Assembly (NCBI GenBank): GCA_044351685.1 | Contig: JBILFK010000066.1 | Span: 1 to 8,444, forward strand | Reading direction: 5' to 3' | DNA from: JALHRI01 sp044351685 | GTDB taxonomy: Bacteria > Pseudomonadota > Alphaproteobacteria > Rickettsiales > UBA3002 | Length of the DNA: 8,444 nt | Shown here: piece after piece, positions 1-6,339 of the stretch | Position numbering within the stretch: the stretch's first letter is position 1 | Layout of the letters: each line of letters begins with the position of its first letter | The notes under the pieces: model-generated | The model's input: only the letters and a program-made list of their open reading frames with translations | Told to the model about the DNA's origin: nothing | The model's database searches: none | Position numbers and translations under genes: made by a program

Positions 1-673
1 CCGCGTGTGCAGAAAAAATAGTAAGGTTATGTAACAGCAAATCACCAAAATCGCAGCAGTTGAGTGCTTTCAGCCGCGCCTGATAAGTGGCGTACAGCTT
101 CGTGGCAATCTGCGCCAGCCCATAATCGCCAGCATCGCTGCTTGAAATTTTCTCCGGTGTTAATCCGCGATCTTTGAAGCCTTGAATGACCGATAACACG
201 GCGCGTGGCGGAAATTTGCTGCTATCAATGTTGGCGTCGGCGAGCAGTTGTTTGATAATGCGCTGTTGGTCATCATCATCGAGAATGGTGAATTGTGGCG
301 TCAGCCCGACTAATTCGGCATGGCGACGTAAAATTTTGGCGCCGATAGAATGAAACGTGCCCATCCATAAACTGCCAACTTGGCCGGCATCGCCCAGTGT
401 ATGGGCAACGCGCTCGCGCATTTCTGCGGCAGCTTTATTAGTAAACGTCACCGATAAAATTTGTCCGGCAAACGCGCGCTTGGTAATCAGCAAATGTGCG
501 ATGCGTGTGGTGAGCACACGTGTTTTGCCCGTTCCTGCACCTGCCAACACCAGCAATGGCCCTTCGGTGGTGTTCACGGCGTGTTGTTGCTCCGGATTCA
601 ACCCTTCGAAATAATGTGGCGCCGATTGCGGGGTCATGGAATTTTCTGCTTGTTGCTGTGAATGTGTCGCCAT
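1..673 (-). CDS. uvrD: UvrD/PcrA-type superfamily 1 DNA helicase, N-terminal part (runs off the left edge)
   Basis: This is an ATP-dependent 3'-5' DNA helicase of the UvrD/Rep/PcrA family, acting in nucleotide excision and mismatch repair or in clearing replication obstacles. The first 224 codons were read by translating the minus strand; the rest lies outside the window. The Q-motif region LNPEQQHAV is at residues 25-33, Walker A (GAGTGKT) at 45-51, motif Ia (TFTNKAAAEMRERV) at 76-89, motif Ib (GTFHS) at 105-109, and CDFGDLLL near residue 210. The chosen ATG (671-673) has no clear Shine-Dalgarno site. An in-frame ATG at residue 13 (635-637) would also keep every motif. It diverges from the acetyltransferase gene with 37 bp between start codons. 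The family is certain; uvrD against pcrA or rep cannot be settled without the C-terminal part. Confidence 0.93.
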   Translation of the reverse strand, partial: MATHSQQQAENSMTPQSAPHYFEGLNPEQQHAVNTTEGPLLVLAGAGTGKTRVLTTRIAHLLITKRAFAGQILSVTFTNKAAAEMRERVAHTLGDAGQVGSLWMGTFHSIGAKILRRHAELVGLTPQFTILDDDDQQRIIKQLLADANIDSSKFPPRAVLSVIQGFKDRGLTPEKISSSDAGDYGLAQIATKLYATYQARLKALNCCDFGDLLLHNLTIFSAHA

Positions 674-710
674 ATACAGGCCGTAACGGTTAGCAAAGGT
701 ACCTGCAAAC

Positions 711-1214
711 ATGTCACTTACTTTGTCCACACCTCTCACGATTCGTGCGGCGATACCAGCAGATATTGATGCGCTGGTATTGCTGATTGATATGTTGAAT
801 ATCAGTGAAGGCAACAAAGTGCAGTGCGACCGAGCCACACTCAATCAGGTCTTTTTTGGCGATGATACGCGCGTAAAGCTGCACATCACCGTAGCAGAAA
901 TAGATGAGCAGCCTGTGGCATTCGCATTTTATTATTGGGGGTACGACCTTTCGAGTGAGTCATATGGTTTTCATTTAGCGGATTTTGCCGTGCACGCCGA
1001 TTACCGCCGCAACGGAGTGGGTAAAAAGCTATTGTCATTCATCGGCAAGCACTGCGTTGAACTTAATGGAAAATGGATTTCGCTGACGAGCGCTAAAAAT
1101 AATCGTGCAGCACAGGCATTTTATCAAAAAACGGGCTTTCAAAAAATTGAAGTTGATTTTTATGCAATTGGCCCGCGCGCGATTCGCCAATTATCGGAAG
1201 TCGAAGCACATTAA
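711..1214 (+). CDS. GNAT-family N-acetyltransferase
   Basis: This is a 167-residue soluble enzyme of the GCN5-related acetyltransferase fold, which transfers an acetyl group from acetyl-CoA to an amine. The substrate cannot be told from sequence. The N-terminal strand and helix (TIRAAIPADIDALVLLI, residues 10-26) are typical. Motif A, which binds the CoA pyrophosphate, spans about 88-108 and contains the R-x-x-G-x-G signature (R99, G102, G104). Motif B is seen as NNRAAQAFYQKTGF at 130-143. The length fits a single-domain GNAT. A weak AAAGG lies 12-16 bases upstream of the ATG. The gene reads toward the carboxypeptidase gene with no obvious terminator between, so the two may share a transcript. 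Polyamine or diamine acetyltransferase-like activity is possible from general resemblance but unproven. Confidence 0.88.
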   Translation: MSLTLSTPLTIRAAIPADIDALVLLIDMLNISEGNKVQCDRATLNQVFFGDDTRVKLHITVAEIDEQPVAFAFYYWGYDLSSESYGFHLADFAVHADYRRNGVGKKLLSFIGKHCVELNGKWISLTSAKNNRAAQAFYQKTGFQKIEVDFYAIGPRAIRQLSEVEAH

Positions 1215-1252
1215 TCTGGGGATTGTGTGCAAAAACTATTGCGCCTTCAGTA

Positions 1253-2620
1253 ATGCGCAGTAAACATGCTGCGATGATTTCAAAATTTCGTGCGCTATTT
1301 GTATTTTCCTGCTTGTGCGTGATGCTGGCAACTTCGTTTGCTGAAGCGGCGCGACCTTCTTCGGTGCGAACCGTTTCGCGTGTTGGGGTAAATGATCCTC
1401 GCTATGCCGCACTGGTTATGGACCCGGATACGGGTGAAATTTTTCATCAACAAAATGCGAATCTATTGCGTCATCCGGCATCGCTTACGAAAGTGATGAC
1501 ATTGTATTTATTGTTTGAGCAGTTGCAGGCCGGTAAAATGAACATGCAAACCCCTATGCAGGTTTCACGCATTGCAGCGGCGCAACCACGCACCAATTTA
1601 GCGCTGCGTGCAGGCACCACGATTCCCGTAGAAATCGCGATAAAGTCGCTGATTGTGCAATCGGCCAACGATGTATCAGTAGTGGTAGCCGAGCATATTG
1701 CGGGCTCGCAAGAAAAATTCGCTATCATGGCAACCAACAAAGCGCGCGCACTTGGAATGCGTAATACGGTGTATAAAAACCCCAATGGTTTGCCCAACTC
1801 GGCGCAAGTCACCACGGCATTGGAACAGGCAAAGCTGGGCATAGCCATTCGTCGCGATTTTCCGAAATATTACTCCTATTTCTCCACTCGGCAATTTTCG
1901 TGGCGTGGCGTGAATTATTACACCCATAACCGCGTAATGACACGTTATAGCGGCACCGATGGTATTAAAACCGGTTTCATTAATGCTTCCGGCTTTAACG
2001 TGCTTTCTTCGGTGCAACGTGGGGGCAGGCGACTGATTGGTGTGGTGCTGGGCGGCGCCAGTGGTGTGTGGCGCGATGATCGCATGATTTCATTGTTTTC
2101 GCAGGGCTATCAAACGCTAGCATCGCGTGGTAACCGGCAATCGGGCACCATTTATGCAGCCAATTTACCGTTATCGCGCGAAGGTTCGCAGGCCATTGCC
2201 TCGGCAGCTTCTGCGCCAGCGCGCGCCGTGCCGGCTGAAAATCTACAGGCCGATAGGGGAATTATCGCCAATGCGCAGCAACAAGGCCGCATGGGCTTGC
2301 CTTCGGCAGGCTCGCCGTTTGCGCGCATCAACCCTGAAGCCAGCGCCAGCGCAGGCGCGCACGAATATTGGGGAATTCAGGTGGGCGCATTCGCTGACCG
2401 CGAACAAGCTGAACGCGCGGTAGCGCAGGCGTATCAGCTAGCGCAAAATGCACTGCAGGGTTCAAAAGTTTCGGTAATCGGGGCAGGGGTTTCGGGTTCG
2501 ACCATTCACCGCGCACGGCTGGAAAATTTATCGGAAGGGCAGGCAAAAGAAGCCTGCAAAGCCCTGATTTCCAACAATGCCCCGTGTTTTATTTACCGCG
2601 CACTCGGCCAAAGCCTCTGA
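1253..2620 (+). CDS. dacA: D-alanyl-D-alanine carboxypeptidase (S11 / PBP5-like) with C-terminal SPOR domain
   Basis: This periplasmic penicillin-binding protein removes the terminal D-alanine from peptidoglycan pentapeptides and so tunes cross-linking. From the ATG at 1253 it is 455 residues. A signal peptide covers residues 1-32, with a positive start, a hydrophobic core and an A-E-A cleavage site. The S11 catalytic triplet is complete: SLTK at 77-80 (nucleophile S77), SAN at 137-139 and KTG at 239-241. A low-complexity Ala/Ser/Arg-rich linker follows at about 295-368. A SPOR domain, opening with YWGIQVGAF and ending with APCFIYRAL, covers about 372-451; such domains bind denuded septal glycan. 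The linker plus SPOR replaces the usual C-terminal amphipathic anchor. The start is uncertain. A TTG at 1223 extends the frame but abuts its only purine tract, and an ATG at 1274 would also leave a complete signal peptide. Confidence 0.9.
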   Translation: MRSKHAAMISKFRALFVFSCLCVMLATSFAEAARPSSVRTVSRVGVNDPRYAALVMDPDTGEIFHQQNANLLRHPASLTKVMTLYLLFEQLQAGKMNMQTPMQVSRIAAAQPRTNLALRAGTTIPVEIAIKSLIVQSANDVSVVVAEHIAGSQEKFAIMATNKARALGMRNTVYKNPNGLPNSAQVTTALEQAKLGIAIRRDFPKYYSYFSTRQFSWRGVNYYTHNRVMTRYSGTDGIKTGFINASGFNVLSSVQRGGRRLIGVVLGGASGVWRDDRMISLFSQGYQTLASRGNRQSGTIYAANLPLSREGSQAIASAASAPARAVPAENLQADRGIIANAQQQGRMGLPSAGSPFARINPEASASAGAHEYWGIQVGAFADREQAERAVAQAYQLAQNALQGSKVSVIGAGVSGSTIHRARLENLSEGQAKEACKALISNNAPCFIYRALGQSL

Positions 2621-2629
2621 TTTTTAAGC

Positions 2630-2650
2630 ATCTGCACATTTGTGTCAGAT
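2630..2650 (+). terminator. Imperfect hairpin downstream of the carboxypeptidase gene, possible weak terminator
   Basis: ATCTGCACA (2630-2638) pairs with TGTG plus CAGAT (2641-2650), giving nine base pairs with one bulged T (2645) and a two-base gap that would open to a slightly larger loop. It starts 10 bases after the stop codon. It is followed by a mixed T/G tract rather than a clean U run, so efficient intrinsic termination is doubtful. Confidence 0.25.
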
Positions 2651-2659
2651 TTGTGTCGG

Positions 2660-2687
2660 TTGTTAATAGTTTGTTAAGCAATAAAAT
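2660..2687 (+). promoter_or_regulatory. Candidate sigma-70-type promoter for the 104-residue orphan gene
   Basis: TTGTTA (2660-2665) and TAAAAT (2682-2687) are separated by 16 bases and resemble -35 and -10 boxes. Transcription would start near 2694, only about 8 bases before the ATG at 2702. A second possible -10, TATAAC at 2690-2695, has no well-spaced -35, but would put the start on the ATG itself. Either reading gives an almost or fully leaderless mRNA. Evidence is by eye only, in AT-rich sequence where such matches are frequent. Confidence 0.35.
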
Positions 2688-2701
2688 GGTATAACGGGCC
2701 T

Positions 2702-3016
2702 ATGGGAATTTTTACAAATATTGGAGCTAATTTCGTAGCAGCGACAGGTAAAGCTGTTGAGCGAACTAATCCTGATAATTTTTTATCAAATATTTTTGCT
2801 GAGCGCCCCAATGCGGTTGAAGCGCAAAAAGAAGTTTACCATAACCTCGGTGATTTTCTTGATGGACTTTGCAGTGGCAAGGTATTTGATGACTTTGCGC
2901 AGGCTGTAGGTGACACAATGCAGCATGCAGGTGCGAACGGTGTTACGGATAATCTCGCGTTTGTAAACGTCAAAGATTGCAGAGCTCCTGACCTTGGTGC
3001 CTCGGTCGCAGTCTAA
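2702..3016 (+). CDS. Hypothetical protein, 104 residues, unrecognised
   Basis: I do not recognise this protein. It is predicted soluble, with no signal peptide or membrane segment. It has a mixed N-terminal half (MGIFTNIGANFVAATG start), an acidic helical-looking middle (about residues 37-75, with VYHNLGDFLDGL and FDDFAQAVGD), and a tail containing two cysteines overall (C57 and C93). The only in-frame ATG upstream of residue 82 is the first codon, so the start is well fixed if the gene is real. No good Shine-Dalgarno precedes it; there is only a weak CGGG. The opening third is visibly more AT-rich than neighbouring genes. It stands alone between the carboxypeptidase gene and the convergent flgH, whose stop lies 9 bp beyond its own. 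Its length, clean ATG and upstream promoter-like boxes support a true gene. A chance ORF cannot be excluded. Confidence 0.6.
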   Translation: MGIFTNIGANFVAATGKAVERTNPDNFLSNIFAERPNAVEAQKEVYHNLGDFLDGLCSGKVFDDFAQAVGDTMQHAGANGVTDNLAFVNVKDCRAPDLGASVAV

Positions 3017-3025
3017 TTCAAAAAT

Positions 3026-3784
3026 CTAGAACGGCGAAAGCACTTCGATTGCCTGTTGCCCCCAGCGTGGCTGCTGGATATCTGTGATATTACCGCGACC
3101 ACTATACACAATGCGCGCTTGCGCTACCTGGTTCGATTCAATCGTGTTATCTGAATTGATATCTTGCGGGCGAATCACGCCTTTTACCGATATCTCACGA
3201 ATTTCGTAGTTCACCAACACTTCTTGTGTGCCTTCAATCACCAAATTTCCGTTGGGCAGCACTTGCGTAACGAGTGCGGCAACTTGTGTGGTGATGGTAT
3301 CTTTTCTATCAACAATGCCGCTACCATCGCTGGTGGTATCGCCCGAAACATTCAGTAATGATGTTGGGTCGGTTTTAGCGCCAGTGAGCGGTAATAATTT
3401 ACCAATTTTAGTTTCTAAACCGAATAGCGAAGGTGCCCCCGCTGTTTCCGATGCGGTACGTGAACGCTGGGTTTTGCTATCGATTTTTGCGGTATCTTTA
3501 ATATCAATATTCACCCGCAAAATATCACCCACGCGGCTGGCGCGCTGATCGCGGAAGAAGGCGCGGCCGCCCGGCTGCCAAAGCGAATTGGCTGTGCGTG
3601 CGCTTGCTGCCTCAGGTTCAGGAAGTGGCCAGGTAATTGGTTGATAGCCAACTTTGGTTTGTGGGTTCTCAACATTCGTCAGTGGCGGTTGCTGGCCGAT
3701 GCCCTCGAGCTTGTGAATGGTGCTGGCGCAGGCAGAAAGAAGCATCAAGGTGCTACTTAGAAGGAGTGTGGTGCGCATGTTCAT
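3026..3784 (-). CDS. flgH: Flagellar basal-body L-ring protein FlgH (lipoprotein)
   Basis: FlgH forms the outer-membrane L ring, the bushing around the flagellar rod. The 252-residue product has a lipoprotein signal peptide with lipobox LSAC and acylated Cys19. Position +2 is Ala, not Asp, which agrees with outer-membrane sorting. Family hallmarks follow: NSLW (67-70) and AFFRDQRASRVGDILRV (75-91), the GSG region near 154, NGNLVIEGTQEVLVN (178-192), VKGVIRPQDI (200-209) and YSGRG (227-231). Length is close to the family norm. It is the last gene of the leftward flgF-flgG-flgA-flgH operon. Its AGGAG site overlaps the flgA stop codon, so translation is probably coupled. No terminator is visible before it meets the convergent orphan gene. 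Confidence 0.96.
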   Translation of the reverse strand: MNMRTTLLLSSTLMLLSACASTIHKLEGIGQQPPLTNVENPQTKVGYQPITWPLPEPEAASARTANSLWQPGGRAFFRDQRASRVGDILRVNIDIKDTAKIDSKTQRSRTASETAGAPSLFGLETKIGKLLPLTGAKTDPTSLLNVSGDTTSDGSGIVDRKDTITTQVAALVTQVLPNGNLVIEGTQEVLVNYEIREISVKGVIRPQDINSDNTIESNQVAQARIVYSGRGNITDIQQPRWGQQAIEVLSPF

Positions 3785-3790
3785 CGTAAG

Positions 3791-3795
3791 CTCCT
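3791..3795 (-). promoter_or_regulatory. flgH Shine-Dalgarno site overlapping the flgA stop codon
   Basis: Read on the minus strand, AGGAG lies 6 bases before the flgH ATG. Its first two bases are the last two of the flgA TAG stop. This supports the upstream ATG (residue 1) over the one at residue 3, and suggests reinitiation by ribosomes finishing flgA. Confidence 0.75.
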
Positions 3796-4585
3796 AGCGG
3801 TAATTTTGTTCTGTTTCGATGGGGGCGGCTAAATTGGCTTCGGCTAAATTAATACCCACGATGCGCGCAGAAATCGTGCGTTCGCTATCGAGGTTCTTAA
3901 TGCGAATCGTTTCACCCAGGCTGCCATTCTCAAGCGCTTCGCCGCGACCCAAAATCGACATATGCGCGGTGGTGTAACGAATTTCGACCGTTTTGCCTTT
4001 TTCAACGAGGCGTGGCGTGGTGAGTTCGGCGCTGCGAATGGGGCGCTGCGCAGAAATACCACGACGTGGCGTTTTGCCGATAATGTCGGTGTTTTGAGTG
4101 AGCACATCGTTACGCAACTGGCGCTCAGGCATTAATGTGGTGGTAACATCCGCGGCTTTAATCACTTGCCCAGCGCTTACCTGATGCAGTAGCACCGGCA
4201 CTTCGCTTAAAATATCATAACGGCCAGAAACCGGCACGACGCTGAGGGTTTTGCCACCACTTAGCATATAGGCCTGTGCCTGCCACTGATACCCCATTTT
4301 ATCGATGCTAAGATTATGCAGCGCCAGTTTCATAGGTTCGCGCGCCTGAAAAATCACCGGATTGCTGGTCGATGTTAAGCGTGCTTTGACATATTCGGCA
4401 ACGTCGCGCTCTGAAAGCACTTTAGCCACTTCATTTTCAATATCCTGATTGCTGATTATAAAACGGCCTTGTGGTACATTATCCACAGCCGCTTCAGCCA
4501 CAACATAGGGCATTTGCCATTGCTGCGCCTGTACAGCGAAGGGAAGGCTGAAAGCAAAAATGCTAATGATAATGTGACGTAGCAT
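3794..4585 (-). CDS. flgA: Flagellar P-ring assembly chaperone FlgA
   Basis: FlgA is a periplasmic chaperone needed for FlgI to polymerise into the P ring around the rod. From the preferred ATG the product is 263 residues; an ATG two codons upstream would give 265. A Sec signal peptide ends at AVQA, cleaved after residue 20. The N-terminal domain (about 25-125) is variable. A SAF-type domain follows at about 129-188 (VPVLLHQVSAGQVIKAADV, then GKTPRRGISAQRPIRSAEL). The C-terminal beta domain at about 190-247 carries VEKGKTVEIRY, ALENGSLGETIRIKN and ISARIVG, the most recognisable FlgA signature. The order signal, N-domain, SAF, beta domain matches the family. It lies 9 bp after flgG and 9 bp before flgH. 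Its usual client gene flgI is not in the window, as is common when alphaproteobacteria keep flgI at another locus. Confidence 0.93.
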   Translation of the reverse strand: MLRHIIISIFAFSLPFAVQAQQWQMPYVVAEAAVDNVPQGRFIISNQDIENEVAKVLSERDVAEYVKARLTSTSNPVIFQAREPMKLALHNLSIDKMGYQWQAQAYMLSGGKTLSVVPVSGRYDILSEVPVLLHQVSAGQVIKAADVTTTLMPERQLRNDVLTQNTDIIGKTPRRGISAQRPIRSAELTTPRLVEKGKTVEIRYTTAHMSILGRGEALENGSLGETIRIKNLDSERTISARIVGINLAEANLAAPIETEQNYR

Positions 4586-4591
4586 GCGCAT

Positions 4592-4596
4592 TCCTT
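4592..4596 (-). promoter_or_regulatory. flgA Shine-Dalgarno site that decides the start codon
   Basis: AAGGA on the minus strand directly abuts the first possible ATG (4589-4591), leaving no spacer. It sits 6 bases before the second ATG (4583-4585). Ribosome spacing therefore favours the second. The site also overlaps the flgG TAA stop, again suggesting coupled translation. Confidence 0.65.
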
Positions 4597-5380
4597 ATGC
4601 CGATTGGTTGAGTGATTGCAGCATCTGATCGGCAGCGCTGAGCACTTTGGTGTTCATTTCATATGCGCGCTGCGCCACAATCAGGTTGGTGATTTCCTGC
4701 ACCGAATTAACGTTGGAGTTTTCAAGGTAACCCTGCAGAATTGTGCCGAACCCATTTTCACCTGCGTTACCGGTGATAGGGTCGCCCGAGGCGGGGGTTT
4801 GGGTGAATAAGTTGTTACCTACCGCCTGTAAACCGGCTGGGTTGATAAAGGTGGCAATTTCAATTTGGCCTACCTGTTGCGGGTCAACCTGCCCTTGAAT
4901 GGTGACTTCCACTTGGCCAGAACTATTCACGCTTACACCTGTCGCTTCGGTGGGAATGGTAAGTGCTGGCTGCACGCGGAAACCTTCGCTGGTCACGAGT
5001 TCACCATCTTGCGAAAGTTTAAAGGTACCATCACGCGTGTAGGCCGAAGAGCCATCGGGCAGTTCCACTTGAAAATAACCTTTGCCCTGCATGGCCATAT
5101 CCAGCGGGTTTTCGGTGTTTTGCAGGGTTCCCTGTTCGGTGTTGCGTGAAATCGCGGTGGTTTGCACACCAAGCCCGACCTGCACGCCGGTGGGCAAAAT
5201 GGTATCTTGCGAGGTGGTGTTCGTGCCGGTACGGCGCAGGTTTTGGTAAATCAAATCTACGAATTCGGGGCGCTGCATTTTATAGCCGGTGGTGGTCATG
5301 TTCGCAAGGTTCTGCGAAATCACATCGACGTTGGTTTGTTGGGCACTTAGGCCGGTGGCAGCGATATCAAGAGCTCTCAT
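4595..5380 (-). CDS. flgG: Flagellar distal rod protein FlgG
   Basis: FlgG builds the distal rod that passes through the P and L rings and connects to the hook. At 261 residues it has the standard length. The N-terminal rod/hook motif (ALDIAATGLSAQQTNVDVIS, 3-22, then QNLANMTTTGYK, 23-34) is intact. The segment FVDLIYQNLRRTGT (40-53) is the FlgG-specific stretch that distinguishes distal rod from hook and proximal-rod proteins. NPLDMAMQGKGYFQVELPDG (91-110) marks the central domain. The C-terminal heptad helix (YLENSNVNSVQEITNLIVAQ, 218-237, on to about 258) completes the polymerising coiled-coil core. GGAGT on the minus strand lies at 5386-5390, five bases from the ATG. The gene starts 13 bp after the flgF stop. 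Confidence 0.97.
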   Translation of the reverse strand: MRALDIAATGLSAQQTNVDVISQNLANMTTTGYKMQRPEFVDLIYQNLRRTGTNTTSQDTILPTGVQVGLGVQTTAISRNTEQGTLQNTENPLDMAMQGKGYFQVELPDGSSAYTRDGTFKLSQDGELVTSEGFRVQPALTIPTEATGVSVNSSGQVEVTIQGQVDPQQVGQIEIATFINPAGLQAVGNNLFTQTPASGDPITGNAGENGFGTILQGYLENSNVNSVQEITNLIVAQRAYEMNTKVLSAADQMLQSLNQSA

Positions 5381-5393
5381 TTTCTACTCCGTA

Positions 5394-6128
5394 TTAGGAT
5401 TGGCTAGTGCGTGTGTATGCAGAAGAAGTTTTACGTTCGAGATCGTACATGGTTTCGATAAATTTTGCCGTTGATCCACTTGAACGCTGTAATTGCAAAA
5501 GCCGTACCATCTCGTTGACGCCATTCACATTCGAGAGTTCGATATGCCCCTGCATCACCTTCGATTGCAGGGAAGGTTGGCCCTGTTGATCGGTTTTAAA
5601 CATGGTATCGCCCACGCGTTCCAAGGTGCGTTCATTTTCAAATTCCACTACACCAATGGTACCAATTTCCTGCCCCCCAGCACGAATGGTGCCGCTGCCA
5701 AGAATTTCTAAATCGACGGCATCTGGCGGCACAACAATCGGTGAACCACCTGCATCCAGCACAGGTTCCCCTTTAATGGTCACCAAACTACCTTCGTTGT
5801 TAAGTTGGAAATTGCCCGCCTTAGTGTAGCGTGTGCCAAGTGGCGTTTGAACTTGGAAATAACCCGGCCCATTAATGGCAACATCTAGCGGATTGCCGGT
5901 TTTTTCAACGCGGCCATTGCTGGTATCGCGGTAGCTGAAGGGATCGTTCGCAAAGGCAATTTTCTCGCGGTCATCGCTAGTTTTTTCGCGCATCATGTAA
6001 TCATCGAAGGCGAGGCGCTCGGCGTTGTAGCCCACGGTATTTACGTTGGCGATATTGTTGGCCGTCACATCCAGGTTACGAAACAGTGTTAACTGGCGCG
6101 AAAGGCTGACATATATGCTATTATCCAT
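5394..6128 (-). CDS. flgF: Flagellar proximal rod protein FlgF
   Basis: FlgF is one of the proximal rod proteins and shares the FlgE/F/G architecture. The 244-residue product begins with the rod helix SRQLTLFRNLDVTANNIANV (10-29) running into NTVGY (30-34). It carries NPLDVAINGPGYFQVQTPLG (79-98) and RYTKAGNFQLNNEG (100-113) in its central domain. It ends with the C-terminal helix ELSNVNGVNEMVRLLQLQRS (197-216) and beyond. It lacks the FlgG-specific segment and is shorter than FlgG, which supports FlgF. A strong GAGGAG (6135-6140 on the minus strand) sits 6 bases from the ATG. It is the first gene of the operon and lies downstream of the minus-strand sigma-54-like promoter at 6191-6207. Confidence 0.95.
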   Translation of the reverse strand: MDNSIYVSLSRQLTLFRNLDVTANNIANVNTVGYNAERLAFDDYMMREKTSDDREKIAFANDPFSYRDTSNGRVEKTGNPLDVAINGPGYFQVQTPLGTRYTKAGNFQLNNEGSLVTIKGEPVLDAGGSPIVVPPDAVDLEILGSGTIRAGGQEIGTIGVVEFENERTLERVGDTMFKTDQQGQPSLQSKVMQGHIELSNVNGVNEMVRLLQLQRSSGSTAKFIETMYDLERKTSSAYTRTSQS

Positions 6129-6145
6129 CCAAAACTCCTCAGGCG

Positions 6146-6169
6146 AATCGCTATAATTTACGGGCGATT
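6146..6169. repeat. Inverted repeat in the flgF 5' leader
   Basis: AATCGC (6146-6151) and GCGATT (6164-6169) are perfect inverted copies separated by 12 AT-rich bases. In flgF mRNA they could form a 6-bp hairpin just 5' of the GAGGAG ribosome site. On DNA they could be a half-site pair for a regulator. A match this short can arise by chance. Confidence 0.35.
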
Positions 6170-6179
6170 GATATGCTCT

Positions 6180-6196
6180 TGGTAGGTGTGAAGCAT
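6180..6196 (+). promoter_or_regulatory. Weaker -24/-12-like element facing fliL
   Basis: The plus strand reads TGGTAGGTGTGAAGCAT. GG (6181-6182) and GC (6193-6194) are 10 bases apart as sigma-54 requires. The -24 block matches 5 of 7 consensus bases and the -12 block 3 of 5. It uses the same GC dinucleotide as the minus-strand promoter. Transcription would begin near 6206, leaving a leader of about 130 bases to fliL. Another weak candidate (AGGGCTGTTTTGTGCA, 6218-6233) has the correct spacing but a poorer -24 block. No better fliL promoter was seen. Confidence 0.25.
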
Positions 6197-6207
6197 AAAT
6201 CGTGCCA
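6191..6207 (-). promoter_or_regulatory. Sigma-54 (RpoN) -24/-12 promoter for flgF-flgG-flgA-flgH
   Basis: Read on the minus strand the site is TGGCACGATTTATGCTT. The -24 block TGGCACG matches the consensus completely, the GG and GC dinucleotides are exactly 10 bases apart, and the -12 block ATGCT differs from TTGCW at one base. Transcription should start about 12 bases beyond the GC, near 6181, giving a leader of roughly 50 bases before the flgF ATG. Sigma-54 control of rod, ring and hook genes is established in several proteobacteria, for example Caulobacter with its activator FlbD. No enhancer site for such an activator was recognised here. Confidence 0.68.
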
Positions 6208-6339
6208 AATCCCTAAAAGGGCTGTTTTGTGCAGCGCCGCCACAGTGCGGGAAATAGAGCACGCCATCACAATTCATCGGAAACAGTTGATAGCTTCGCA
6301 GGGGAAGCGTATGTTACACCTCAATCATAAGGAGATTTC

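Noticed and set aside
357..661. Plus-strand reading frames of 66-85 codons over the helicase N-terminus
   Set aside because: The minus strand in this stretch encodes helicase Walker A and motifs Ia and Ib without interruption. The plus-strand frames are shadows.
1471..1848. 125-codon minus-strand reading frame opposite the carboxypeptidase catalytic domain
   Set aside because: The plus strand here encodes the SLTK and SAN motifs, so selection acts on that strand. The antisense frame shows no recognisable domain.
2621..2701. A small RNA or riboswitch in the gap between the carboxypeptidase and orphan genes
   Set aside because: The gap is only 81 bases, with one imperfect hairpin and a promoter-like stretch. 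No known riboswitch core was recognised.
6293..6308. Small hairpin GCTTC / GAAGC in the fliL leader
   Set aside because: Only five base pairs around a six-base loop, upstream of the ribosome site. This is too weak to distinguish from chance without comparative data.
6129..6339. A sigma-28-type promoter (TAAA-N15-GCCGATAA) in the divergent region
   Set aside because: TAAA (6214-6217) and a GCCG (6236-6239) are 18 bases apart and the second box is incomplete, so spacing and sequence both fail.
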